Position numbers and translations under genes: made by a program. From Acidobacterium sp. (GTDB lineage Bacteria; Acidobacteriota; Terriglobia; Terriglobales; Acidobacteriaceae): a stretch of 64,000 bases of DNA. Positions 1 through 7,836 of this stretch are shown in pieces (the first letter of the stretch is position 1; each line of letters starts with the position of its first letter). The stretch covers positions 1-64,000 of the forward strand of contig PMUI01000070.1 of assembly GCA_003166955.1 (NCBI GenBank), read 5' to 3'. The notes below the pieces were generated by a model, which did no database searches, was not told where the DNA came from, and was given only the letters and a program-made list of their open reading frames with translations.

Positions 1-1591
1 CGTAGAGGCCCATGTCGAAGACGTTGACGGCGATGGCGGGATGGCCGGTGGTTTGGGTGAAGAGGCTGGGGCCACCACCGGCAGCGGCGATCTGCGCGGG
101 GGTCCAGCCATTGGCGATGCCCTGCTCGGTGATCTGGTAGGCGGTGAGGGAAGGGAAGATGTACTCGCCGTTGAAATTTGCGGTTGAGGTGTTGGAGTCG
201 CGCGTGTCGCGCAGGCGAATGCCGAAGGCGGCGGTGTGGCGGCCGCGAGTGGTCTGGGCGTAGTTCTGCAGCTCGTAGTGATCCTGGGCGTCGTTGTTGA
301 GGCCGAGGTTGGAGCCGCCGCCGGTGAATCCGCCCTGGACGACGATGGTAGGGCCGAAGGTTTGCGGGGTTTGGCGGTTGCGGTTGCGGATGTACTGGAA
401 GCGGGTTTCGTTGAGGAATTTTGGGCCGTAGGTCTGCGAGTCGCTCAGCTGGAGGGACTGCTCGGTGTCGTTGCTGTTGAAGGCCTGGGAGGCGAGCGAG
501 AACTGGCCGACGCCGCCATTGGTCTGGGTTTCCTGATCAAGGTGATAGCGGACGGTGAGGGTCTGGATGGCTCCGATGGAGAGGTCGTAGCGGGTGGAGA
601 AGTCGGTTTCGCCGCGGGTGTTGGGGAAGACCTGGGTGATGGGCGTCTGGTTGAGGGAGGAGTCGAGGATGAACGCGTTGACGATGGAATCGTCGGAGGA
701 GCCCTGGTGCCAAACCTCGGTGAACTCGGAGGAGTGCTTGGTGAGAGGACCGTTGAGGTCGCCCCAGATCTCGATGGAGTTGTAGGGGGGCTGGGTGGTG
801 ACGAAGGGATTGCGGGAGTTGAAGGCGGAGTCGTTCGCCTGGGCGTAGAAGTCGGCGTGCCAGGTGTCGGCGCCGGGCTTGGTGAAGATCTCGACGCGGC
901 CGAAGCCGACCTGGTCGTACTGCGCTGAGTAAGGATTTTGGTTCATCCGGATTTCGCGGATGGCGGATTTGGGGGGAAGGCGGCCGCCGGAGAATCCGTC
1001 GATGTAGAACTGCGTGCCGATGTCGGGGTCGGAGCCGGCGATCATCTGGAGCTGCTCGGTGAGTTCGTCGGGATCGTCGGGGAGGGCGTCGAGGTCGGAG
1101 CCCTTGAAGATAATGGCGTCACCGTTTTTGTCAGGGCTGGCGTCGAGGGTGTTCGCGCTGACGAGGACCTGCTGCTGCTGGATCTGGATGATGAGGGTGA
1201 GGGTGAGGCGACGGGTTTGGCCGGGCTGGAGGGCGACGCGATCGAGGCGGACGGAGCGGAAGCCGGGCGCGGTGGCGGCGATGGACCAGGCGCCGGTGGC
1301 GAGGTTGGGGACGGTGAAATTGCCCTGCGCGTCTGATGTGGCGGTGATGGGAGCGGCGGCGGAGCTTGAGTTGGCGCGGGTGATGGTGAGCGCTGCGCCG
1401 GGAATGACGGCTCCGGTGGGGTCGACGACGGTGCCGGAGAGGGTGCCGGTGGTTGGGGGATTGGTTCGGGGGGCGCTCGCGGGGCGCGGGGACGCGGATT
1501 GTGGGCGGGCCGGCAGTGGCACAGACAGAACCAGAGCGAGAGCGATGGCAGGAATCGCGCAGAGTCGCCGGGTTCCGCGGTGACGCGACAT
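1..1591 (-). CDS. TonB-dependent receptor with N-terminal carboxypeptidase-regulatory-like domain (partial)
   Basis: This is the N-terminal part of an outer-membrane receptor; the frame stays open to the window edge and the C-terminal barrel lies outside. From the ATG at 1591 the protein has a signal peptide (LALVLSVPLPARPQS region), then a CarboxypepD_reg Ig-like domain (GTLSGTVVDPTGAVIPGAAL), then a plug-like domain (IIFKGSDLDALPDDPDEL, FYIDGFSGGRLPPKSAIREI), then barrel strands (FGRVEIFTKPGADTWHADF). This arrangement is typical of the large acidobacterial receptor family presumed to take up oligosaccharides or other large nutrients. The substrate cannot be told. AGGAG lies about 12 bases upstream of the start. 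Confidence 0.85.
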   Translation of the reverse strand, partial: MSRHRGTRRLCAIPAIALALVLSVPLPARPQSASPRPASAPRTNPPTTGTLSGTVVDPTGAVIPGAALTITRANSSSAAAPITATSDAQGNFTVPNLATGAWSIAATAPGFRSVRLDRVALQPGQTRRLTLTLIIQIQQQQVLVSANTLDASPDKNGDAIIFKGSDLDALPDDPDELTEQLQMIAGSDPDIGTQFYIDGFSGGRLPPKSAIREIRMNQNPYSAQYDQVGFGRVEIFTKPGADTWHADFYAQANDSAFNSRNPFVTTQPPYNSIEIWGDLNGPLTKHSSEFTEVWHQGSSDDSIVNAFILDSSLNQTPITQVFPNTRGETDFSTRYDLSIGAIQTLTVRYHLDQETQTNGGVGQFSLASQAFNSNDTEQSLQLSDSQTYGPKFLNETRFQYIRNRNRQTPQTFGPTIVVQGGFTGGGSNLGLNNDAQDHYELQNYAQTTRGRHTAAFGIRLRDTRDSNTSTANFNGEYIFPSLTAYQITEQGIANGWTPAQIAAAGGGPSLFTQTTGHPAIAVNVFDMGLY

Positions 1592-1969
1592 GGGAGCGCA
1601 CTTCTCCTGTTGGCCGGAGCCGGAGGTTCGACAACGCAGGGTCCGCTGTTTGGTTGAAAAAACAGATTAGCAGGGGAAGGTGAAGGGCCTGTGATGACGC
1701 GGTCTTTGCCGCGTTACCCGTGTAGACGAAGGGTACACGGAAAGTGTTCGGGGAAAAAGACAGGGAGTAGCCGGTAGCCCGTAGCAGACAGAGGACTGTG
1801 GACAGAGGTCGGAGATCGGGAGACAGAAGACTGGAGCGAGGAACGGTCGACCGCGAGGGGCTATAGGCGCTACTTCGGGGGGGTGACGGGTGGTTCGTTT
1901 GGGGGAGTGCGAAAAGTAACGGGCGGCGCGTAGGTTGGTGTTGCTTTTTTTCGATGGAAGGCAGATTGT
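1592..1969. other. Intergenic gap, no gene seen
   Basis: This gap lies between the start of the receptor and the end of the ASCH gene. Open frames across it have no recognisable protein character. It contains the heptad repeat array at 1768-1837. No clear promoter or terminator was identified. Confidence 0.5.
1768..1837. repeat. Degenerate 7-bp tandem array, about 10 units
   Basis: Consecutive 7-base units can be read without a slip: TAGCCGG, TAGCCCG, TAGCAGA, CAGAGGA, CTGTGGA, CAGAGGT, CGGAGAT, CGGGAGA, CAGAAGA, CTGGAGC. The unit drifts along the array while the period is kept. It belongs to the dispersed heptad family seen throughout this window. Confidence 0.6.
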
Positions 1970-2272
1970 TTAGGGCCGGAGAAGCCTGGATCGGCGCGGC
2001 GCTATGTAGTGGAAGCGGATCAGGTAGATGTTTTGACCGTGACCGTGCTTTGCGACTTTGAGGAGATCGAGTACTCCGAGAAAGCCGGAGGCGCGGGCGA
2101 GCTGAGGAGTGATGTCGGGGAGGCCGATGGGATCGATGGAGTCGATTTCGATTTCGCCTTCCTCCATGGGGTAGCGAGCGCCGACGCGGACGTGAGGGCG
2201 CATCCAGATGCGGACCGAGCAGGTGATCTGGCCGCTGCGGACGCCATCGTGGAGACGCCGGGTGAAGAGCAT
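1970..2272 (-). CDS. ASCH-domain protein, 100 aa
   Basis: A small basic protein starting MLFTRRLHDGVRSGQITCSV. The ASCH fold (PUA-like) is expected to bind RNA or nucleic acid. Visible hallmarks are the N-terminal LHDGVRSGQITCSVRIW segment, the GARYPMEEGEIEIDSI strand pair, and the DLLKVAKHGHGQNIYLIRF C-terminal half. It resembles stand-alone bacterial ASCH proteins in length. The start is the first methionine of the conserved region; no purine-rich ribosome site precedes it, so initiation may be leaderless or lie elsewhere. The longer open frame upstream is without protein character. The function is unknown beyond presumed RNA binding. Confidence 0.7.
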   Translation of the reverse strand: MLFTRRLHDGVRSGQITCSVRIWMRPHVRVGARYPMEEGEIEIDSIDPIGLPDITPQLARASGFLGVLDLLKVAKHGHGQNIYLIRFHYIAPRRSRLLRP

Positions 2273-2659
2273 GGAGGAAGGATAGCCGGTTCTAATGGAA
2301 GTAAAGGCGGCGGTTTTTTGGTGGGGTTTTACAGCGCTACGAAAGTCGAGGCGGGACACAAAGACAAGGCAGTTGCAGTGAGAGGCAAGATACGTGGCGG
2401 AGGTTGGCCGAACAGCCTTCAGAGTGCATGACGTCATCTCAGAGATTGTGCGTTTTCCGCAGGTGGATGCTTGTTGAGGGATTCGGCACTTTGGTTTGAT
2501 TGGGGCCCGTTTGTTGTGATTAATGTCACACCCGCTCAGCGTAGAGCGGGTGGAGACTGATGCGGATCGGCAGAGTTTGCTGGTCTGGCGCGCTTTGCAG
2601 CGATGCGGGCGCAGGCAGTGGAAAGGGCCGCCCCCGTCCGGCGGCCGAAGGAGGACAAC
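2273..2659. other. Intergenic gap upstream of the SEL1 gene
   Basis: This gap lies between two divergently transcribed genes. It should hold promoters for both, but no convincing -35/-10 pair was picked out. It contains one strong hairpin (2529-2552). Long open frames here are shadows with no family resemblance. Confidence 0.4.
2529..2552. other. Perfect 9-bp hairpin in the leader of the SEL1 gene
   Basis: CACCCGCTC and GAGCGGGTG flank a 6-base loop. No T-run follows on the + strand, so it is not a standard terminator. It lies about 108 bases before the GTG start at 2660 and could be a leader-RNA structure or an operator. Confidence 0.4.
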
Positions 2660-3802
2660 GTGCGATCCTCGCATTCCCTGGTACAGATGAGTGATGTGCG
2701 CCGGAGCCTTGCGCAGACTCCAGCGTGGGTTGCGGTAGTGGTAGCGGCCGCAATGACGGCAACGCTGCATGGGCAGATGAACCCGGTGGTGGGGAGTCCC
2801 GCGGCGATGGATGCTCCGGTGGTGAATCCGGTGGCGTCGCAGATCCAACAGGAGCTGCGGATGGCGGGAAACTACCTGGCGGGCAAAGGCGTGCCGAAGG
2901 ATGCAGTGCAGGCGGCGTACTGGTTCCGGAAGGCGGCAGACCTGGGCGACCCCGGCGCGCAGAACGAGCTTGGATATTTGTATGTGTGGGGGATCGGCGT
3001 GGAGCGGAGCCCGGAGCAGGCGTTCCGTTGGTTCGCGCGCGCGTCGGGCGAGGGCTCGCAGCAGGCCAAGCTGAACATGGCCGTGATGTACATGAAGGGG
3101 ATGGGAGTAGCGCGGGACCCGAAGTTCGCGGTGACGCTGCTGGAGGATCTGGCGGAAAAGAGGAGCGCACGCGCGGAGGATTATCTGGGCTTGCTGTACC
3201 TGGACGGGGTCGGCGTGGAGCGGGACAGCCGCGCGGCGGAGGAGTGGTTCAGCCGGTCGGCGAAGGACAAGAATCCGGAAGGCGAGTTTGCGATGGGGCA
3301 GTTGTATTCGGTGGGGGAGGATCACGAGCACGATTACGCGAAGGCGGCGAAGTTTTTGAGGGATTCGGCGCGCGCGGGGTATGTGCCGGCGATGTACACG
3401 CTGGGGGTTCTGCTGGCGGATCATCCGGAGGTAGGGCAGAAGGGATCGGGCGAGGCGATCAGGTGGCTGGGGCGCGCGGCGGAGGCAGGGACGTGGCAGT
3501 CGTCGGCGACGCTGGGGATGATGGCCCGCGATGGACGAGGAACGCGGCAGGATATGGGCGAAGCGTTCCGGTGGTTCACGATTGCGGCGAAGCAGGGCGG
3601 GGCAGAGGCGCAAGAGCACACGCGCGGGAACCTGGCGATGTGCCGCGCGGCACTGGCGGCGGCCGAGCAGGATGAGGAGCTGCGGGCGGCGGAGAGCTGG
3701 ATGGAGCTGCATCCACACACGGATCTGTTTATGTTCAGCGACAGGCACTCGGAGGTTACGGTTGGGGAAGTGTTTGTAATGCGGGCGAGCGGGATGGAGT
3801 GA
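2660..3802 (+). CDS. SEL1-repeat (TPR-like) secreted protein, 380 aa
   Basis: The protein is a chain of SEL1-like repeats, about 36 residues each, with the usual pattern (AAYWFRKAADLGDPGAQNEL, AFRWFARASGEGSQQAKLNM, AIRWLGRAAEAGTWQSSATL, AFRWFTIAAKQGGAEAQEHT). Such solenoids act as protein-interaction scaffolds. A hydrophobic N-terminal segment (AWVAVVVAAAMTATLHGQ) suggests export to the periplasm. The GTG at 2660 is chosen because AAGGAGG sits five bases before it; the in-frame ATG at 2603 has no such site. It is monocistronic by spacing. The partner is unknown. Confidence 0.85.
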   Translation: MRSSHSLVQMSDVRRSLAQTPAWVAVVVAAAMTATLHGQMNPVVGSPAAMDAPVVNPVASQIQQELRMAGNYLAGKGVPKDAVQAAYWFRKAADLGDPGAQNELGYLYVWGIGVERSPEQAFRWFARASGEGSQQAKLNMAVMYMKGMGVARDPKFAVTLLEDLAEKRSARAEDYLGLLYLDGVGVERDSRAAEEWFSRSAKDKNPEGEFAMGQLYSVGEDHEHDYAKAAKFLRDSARAGYVPAMYTLGVLLADHPEVGQKGSGEAIRWLGRAAEAGTWQSSATLGMMARDGRGTRQDMGEAFRWFTIAAKQGGAEAQEHTRGNLAMCRAALAAAEQDEELRAAESWMELHPHTDLFMFSDRHSEVTVGEVFVMRASGME

Positions 3803-3846
3803 GGCTGGGTTTGGAATTGATGCGGCGGTGTTGTAGCATCGGCGCG

Positions 3847-4305
3847 ATGAAGAGCAAGGGGGCTGGGACTGGGAAGTACGCGGGGAAGAAGCGGGCTGGG
3901 CGGGTTGCGGGCGCGGGGCGTAGCTCGGGCTTGGGCGCGGGCCTGGACAAATCAGGAAAACAGATTGAGGAATACATCGCGGGAATTCCGGAGAGCAGCC
4001 GGAAGACGTTCGACGCGCTGCGCGCGACAGTGCTGCAGGCTGCGCCTCGGAACGCCGTCGAAGTGATCAGCTATGGAATTTTGGCTCTGAAGACGGAGCG
4101 CGTGCTGGTCTGGTATGCCGCGTTCGCGAAGCACTGCAGTTTGTTTCCCTCGGCGTCGGTGCTGGCGGCGTTCAGGGATGAACTGAAGGGCTTTGTTGTG
4201 TCGAAGGGGACGGTGCAGTTTCCGCTGGACCGGCCGCTGCCGGTGGGGCTGGTGAAGAAGCTGGTACGGGCTCGGGTGGCGGAGGGAGGCGCGAAGCGGA
4301 AGTGA
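3847..4305 (+). CDS. DUF1801-family protein, 152 aa
   Basis: After a lysine/glycine-rich N-terminal tail (about 35 residues) comes a DUF1801 (YdhG-like) domain: QIEEYIAGIPESSRKTFDAL, then AVEVISYGILALKT and a C-terminal GTVQFPLDRPLPVGLVKKLV. The family is small and cytosolic with a YjbR/iron-chaperone-like fold and no firmly established reaction. The ATG at 3847 starts the basic tail; a start nearer the domain is possible. It lies 44 bases after the SEL1 gene and might share its transcript. Confidence 0.75.
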   Translation: MKSKGAGTGKYAGKKRAGRVAGAGRSSGLGAGLDKSGKQIEEYIAGIPESSRKTFDALRATVLQAAPRNAVEVISYGILALKTERVLVWYAAFAKHCSLFPSASVLAAFRDELKGFVVSKGTVQFPLDRPLPVGLVKKLVRARVAEGGAKRK

Positions 4306-4319
4306 GCGCGAACGCGGGC

Positions 4320-5036
4320 TCAGGGCTTTTGGGTTGGGCGCATCAGGACTTCGCTGATGAAGGATTGCGGGGCCTGGGTGACGATGGATTCCACGACTGC
4401 GGCTACGTCTTCGGGCTGGAGTTTTTTGTTGGGGTCCTTGCCGGAACTGGGGTCGCCGAATTTGGTGTTGATGGAGCCGGGGGCGATCGCGCAGACGCGG
4501 ATGTTGTACTGGCGGAGTTCTTCAGCGACGGAGTAGGTGAGGCCGTTGAGTCCCCACTTGGAGGCAGCGTAGGCGGCGTTGTTGGGGAGCGGATTGCGGC
4601 CGGCGAGCGACGAGATGTTGATGATGTGGCCGGAGCGGGCGGCGATCATGAGCGGGGCGAGGGCGCGGATCATTAAGTAAGGAGCGCGGAGGTTGGTGGC
4701 GAAGAGGCGGTCCCAGTCTTCGGGGGCGACTTCGTGGAGGGGTGCGCTGGGGAGGGCGATGCCTGCGTTGTTGACGAGGATGTCGCAGCGGTGGAAGTCG
4801 CGGGAGACCTGCTCGCCGAGGCGCGCGATGGCGGCGGGGTCGGTGAGGTCGCAGGGGAGGACAGTGGCGTGGCCTCCGGCGTTTTGGATTTGGTCGCGGA
4901 CATCGTTGAGGCGCTCGGTGTCGCGGGCGGTGAGGAGGACATGGGCGCCGAGGGAGCCGAGGCGGAGGGCGATGGCCGCGCCGACTCCGCGGGCGGCGCC
5001 TGTGACGAGGGCGATTTGGGATTGGAGCGGGGGCAT
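4320..5036 (-). CDS. Short-chain dehydrogenase/reductase, 238 aa
   Basis: A classical SDR oxidoreductase. It shows the nucleotide-binding TGAARGVGAA motif near the N-terminus, NNAGI, the INISSLAG serine segment, and the catalytic YAASK (Tyr-x-x-x-Lys). Classical SDRs use NAD(P)H to reduce carbonyls or oxidise alcohols; the substrate cannot be inferred. The start at MPPLQSQIALVTG gives normal SDR spacing; an ATG nine codons upstream (5063) is the alternative. It converges on the DUF1801 gene, with only 14 bases between the stops. Confidence 0.85.
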   Translation of the reverse strand: MPPLQSQIALVTGAARGVGAAIALRLGSLGAHVLLTARDTERLNDVRDQIQNAGGHATVLPCDLTDPAAIARLGEQVSRDFHRCDILVNNAGIALPSAPLHEVAPEDWDRLFATNLRAPYLMIRALAPLMIAARSGHIINISSLAGRNPLPNNAAYAASKWGLNGLTYSVAEELRQYNIRVCAIAPGSINTKFGDPSSGKDPNKKLQPEDVAAVVESIVTQAPQSFISEVLMRPTQKP

Positions 5037-5173
5037 GGCTCTATTATCGATGCGCGATCCCATGTCCCAACACCAGGGAGCCGTTCGACTCGCCTCGCGT
5101 CGCTCTGCGTTCGCTCATGGCGGGCTATGGAGTACTCGGCGTATTTGCGGATGGAATTGGAGAGACTGAAACG

Positions 5174-5755
5174 ATGACACGCGGATCGAAACAGCGATGC
5201 GGATGGGCGGAGAGCGATCCGGTGATGCGGACGTATCACGACGAAGAGTGGGGAGTGCCGGAGTTCGACAGCCGCACGCTTTGGGAATCGCTGATGCTGG
5301 AGGGATTTCAGGCTGGCCTCGCTTGGATTGTGGTGCTGCGGAAGCGGGAGGCATTTCGGAAGGCGTTTTGTGGGTTCGATCCGCAGAAGGTGGCGCGGCT
5401 GGGCTCGAAGGATGTGGAGAAGATGCTCGAGAATCCTGGGATCATTCGTTCGCGGGCGAAGATTGAGGCGACGATTGGCGGGGCGCGGTCGTTTCTTGCG
5501 ATGCAGGATGCGGGGCTGGATTTTTCAAAGTGGGTTTGGGAGATGGCGGGCGGGCAGCCGTTGCAGAATTCGGGGCCGGTGCCGGCGAGTACGCCGCTGG
5601 CGGAGAAATTTTCGAAGGAGCTGAAGCAGAGGGGGTTTAAGTTTGTGGGGCCGGTGATTGTGTACGCGTGGATGCAGGCGATGGGAGTGGTGAACGATCA
5701 CGCGGCGGATTGTTTTCGGCGGGGGTTTTGCGGGCGGATTAAGAGGAAGGTTTGA
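5174..5755 (+). CDS. tag: DNA-3-methyladenine glycosylase I
   Basis: A base-excision repair enzyme that removes 3-methyladenine from alkylated DNA. The sequence shows the Tag signature: RCGWAESDPVMRTYHDEEWG at the N-terminus (Cys and His zinc ligands), FQAGLAW, ILRKREAFRKAF-like segment, and the C-terminal VNDHAADCFR with the second zinc pair (His-x3-Cys). At 193 aa it has the usual family length. The ATG at 5174 places the zinc cysteine near residue 8 as expected; GGAGAG lies about 10 bases upstream. It stands alone between convergent neighbours. Confidence 0.93.
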   Translation: MTRGSKQRCGWAESDPVMRTYHDEEWGVPEFDSRTLWESLMLEGFQAGLAWIVVLRKREAFRKAFCGFDPQKVARLGSKDVEKMLENPGIIRSRAKIEATIGGARSFLAMQDAGLDFSKWVWEMAGGQPLQNSGPVPASTPLAEKFSKELKQRGFKFVGPVIVYAWMQAMGVVNDHAADCFRRGFCGRIKRKV

Positions 5756-5784
5756 GGGACGAATCGGCGCACTGTACGGAAGGA

Positions 5785-7713
5785 TCAAGGGGCGCGGTCG
5801 ATTTCTAAAACCTGGATGGCGTATTTGGGGACTGTGTGGCGGAAGGTGGGTGCTGCGTTGGTGGCGTGCGTCACGACGGGGACGATGTGTTTTGGGTTGG
5901 TGATGGAGTTGGTGTCTTTGGTGGTGGCGCCGGCGAGGGTCGTGATGGTCATGGCGGGGCGGATGCGAGTCGCGCCCTGGATTTTGATGTCGATGGGCTG
6001 GGGCTCCGATGACGCGTTGACGAGCTTGAGGTAGAGGCGGCCGGTTTTTGCGTCGGCGGTGACGGATTCGAAGAGGCGCGGGTTGCCGGCCGTGAGAGTT
6101 GAGGCCAGGATCTGGTCGCCGAGGTGGGTGCTGAACAAGACCTGCGCGTAATAGCTGGGCGAGCCGTAGCTCGAGAGCGCGTCGAAGCCGATGAGGTCGC
6201 CTTCCCACTGCATAGCGAAGGGGTTGACGTTGACGAACAGCGGGGCGTAGGAAGCCATAACGACGATATCGGAGTTGCGCTCGAGGCCGGTCATCCAGGC
6301 CGCATCGCCGAGGGCTGCGCCGAGGTTGGTGGTGGGAGTGCCTTCACGCGTGGCCCACTCGCCGACGAGAATTTTGGGGCCGGTACGGTCGTAGGTGTCG
6401 TAGCGGTGGACGTCGTGGAAGAACTGAGTCGCGGTGCGATAGAAGTGGCGGTTGGCTTCGTGGTCGTTGTCGTCAATCATGTCCGGTCGGACGGAGGCGA
6501 CGGGGCGAGTGGCGATAATTTGTAACTGTTGGTGATCTTGTTTGATGGCTTTGTAGAACTGAGCGAAGCGCGCGTCGTAAGTGCCGGAGGGATCGTGGTA
6601 TTCCTCGTTGCCGATTTCGACGTAATGGAGGTGGAAGGCGGCGGGGTGGCCGTCGCGGGCGCGCTGGGCTCCCCATTTGGTTGAAGTGTCGCCGGTGACG
6701 TACTCGATTTCGTCGAGGGTATCCTGGACGTACGGTTGGAGGTCTTTGCCAGGATTGATGTGAGTTTGGTCGAGGGCGTAGCCGGAGAAGACAGCAAGGA
6801 GCGGCTCCATGTGGAGGTCTTCGCACCAGGTCAGCATTTCAAGCAGGCCCATGCCGTCGGTGGAGCGATACATCCACGGGGCCTGATGGCCGGGGCGGTC
6901 GACGAGAGGGCCGATGGTCTGCTTCCAGTCGAAGTGCTCGTTGAGGTGCTGGCCTTCGAGGTAATTGCCGCCGGGGAAGCGCAGAAATTTTGGGTGGAGG
7001 GCGGCTAGCTTGTCCATGAGGTCGGGGCGGAACCCGTTGGGCTGATCGTGCCAGGTAGGCGGGAAGAGAGAGAGGAGCGTGAACCAGGCGGAGCCGGGAT
7101 GGGCGACGAGGAATTCAAGACGGTAGTTGGCAGAGGGTTGGAGGGCAGGGGCGGTTTTCAGGGTAAACGTGTACTGCTTCCACGCGGAATCGAGAGCGAG
7201 GACAGTGGTGGAGGTGGCGACGGCTCCAGTTTGGTTCTGGACGAGACGGACGGTGATGGCTCCGAGGGCGGGCGTGTCGGATTTGGCGTAGAAGGAGCCG
7301 CGGTACGTGGTGGAGGGGCGGACGGCGATGCCCCAGTAGCCGGTATTGAAGAATCCGGCGGTGGAATGGGGGTCGGCAGAGGTGACGTCGAGCTTGAGGC
7401 TGGCGGGGAGTGCGGTGCTGGGACCGCTGGCGGGGTCGATGGCGATGGCGGCGGAGGAGGCGCCGTGTTCAACGAGGATCCAGTTGTTGGGTGGGCGGCC
7501 GGGGCGGCGAGGTGGCTGGAAGGTGCGGGGGTTGACGAGTTCGGCGTAGAGGCCGCCGTCCCAGGCGTGGTTAATTTCCTCGCTCATGATGCCGTAGAGG
7601 GTGGGGCTAACGGGGGTGGCGGGGTGGGAGGCGTCGATGGAGAGGGTGGCGGTTTGCGCGTGGGCGGTGAGGGTGGAGGCGAGGAGGATGAGGGCGGGAA
7701 GGACGAGGCGCAT
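5785..7713 (-). CDS. Secreted GH51-type alpha-L-arabinofuranosidase, 642 aa
   Basis: Cleaves terminal alpha-L-arabinofuranosyl groups from plant polysaccharides. It has a signal peptide (residues 1-19, cleaved near AHAQ), a carbohydrate-binding-like beta-sandwich at about 60-215, then a (beta/alpha)8 catalytic barrel. The general acid/base is E370 in EIGNEE and the nucleophile is E452 in VGEWATREG. FRFPGGNYLEG-type segments match GH51. It starts at MRLVLPALILLAS; the longer open frame upstream is spurious. A LacI-type palindrome lies 19 bases upstream of the start, which would fit carbohydrate-responsive control. Its location suits a plant-litter degrader. Confidence 0.9.
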   Translation of the reverse strand: MRLVLPALILLASTLTAHAQTATLSIDASHPATPVSPTLYGIMSEEINHAWDGGLYAELVNPRTFQPPRRPGRPPNNWILVEHGASSAAIAIDPASGPSTALPASLKLDVTSADPHSTAGFFNTGYWGIAVRPSTTYRGSFYAKSDTPALGAITVRLVQNQTGAVATSTTVLALDSAWKQYTFTLKTAPALQPSANYRLEFLVAHPGSAWFTLLSLFPPTWHDQPNGFRPDLMDKLAALHPKFLRFPGGNYLEGQHLNEHFDWKQTIGPLVDRPGHQAPWMYRSTDGMGLLEMLTWCEDLHMEPLLAVFSGYALDQTHINPGKDLQPYVQDTLDEIEYVTGDTSTKWGAQRARDGHPAAFHLHYVEIGNEEYHDPSGTYDARFAQFYKAIKQDHQQLQIIATRPVASVRPDMIDDNDHEANRHFYRTATQFFHDVHRYDTYDRTGPKILVGEWATREGTPTTNLGAALGDAAWMTGLERNSDIVVMASYAPLFVNVNPFAMQWEGDLIGFDALSSYGSPSYYAQVLFSTHLGDQILASTLTAGNPRLFESVTADAKTGRLYLKLVNASSEPQPIDIKIQGATRIRPAMTITTLAGATTKDTNSITNPKHIVPVVTHATNAAPTFRHTVPKYAIQVLEIDRAP

Positions 7714-7731
7714 GGGCGGTCCGGGATTTGA

Positions 7732-7743
7732 GATAACGTTTAC
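7732..7743. promoter_or_regulatory. Candidate LacI-family operator
   Basis: The imperfect dyad GATAACGTTTAC has a central CG and an AACGTT core, as in many LacI/GalR-family sites. It sits just upstream of the arabinofuranosidase start. No LacI regulator is in the window. Confidence 0.4.
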
Positions 7744-7836
7744 TGAACGCTCCCCACAGTAGGCGGAGCGAGGCTGCGGCGTCAAGCGTGGGAAGTTGCG
7801 CGCCGTATACTTTTCTGTTTGTTGCGAGGTGAAGAG

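Noticed and set aside
1970-3748. 592-codon open frame on the minus strand
   Set aside because: Only its C-terminal 100 codons look like protein (ASCH). The rest is antisense to the SEL1 gene, with Arg/His/Pro-rich shadow composition.
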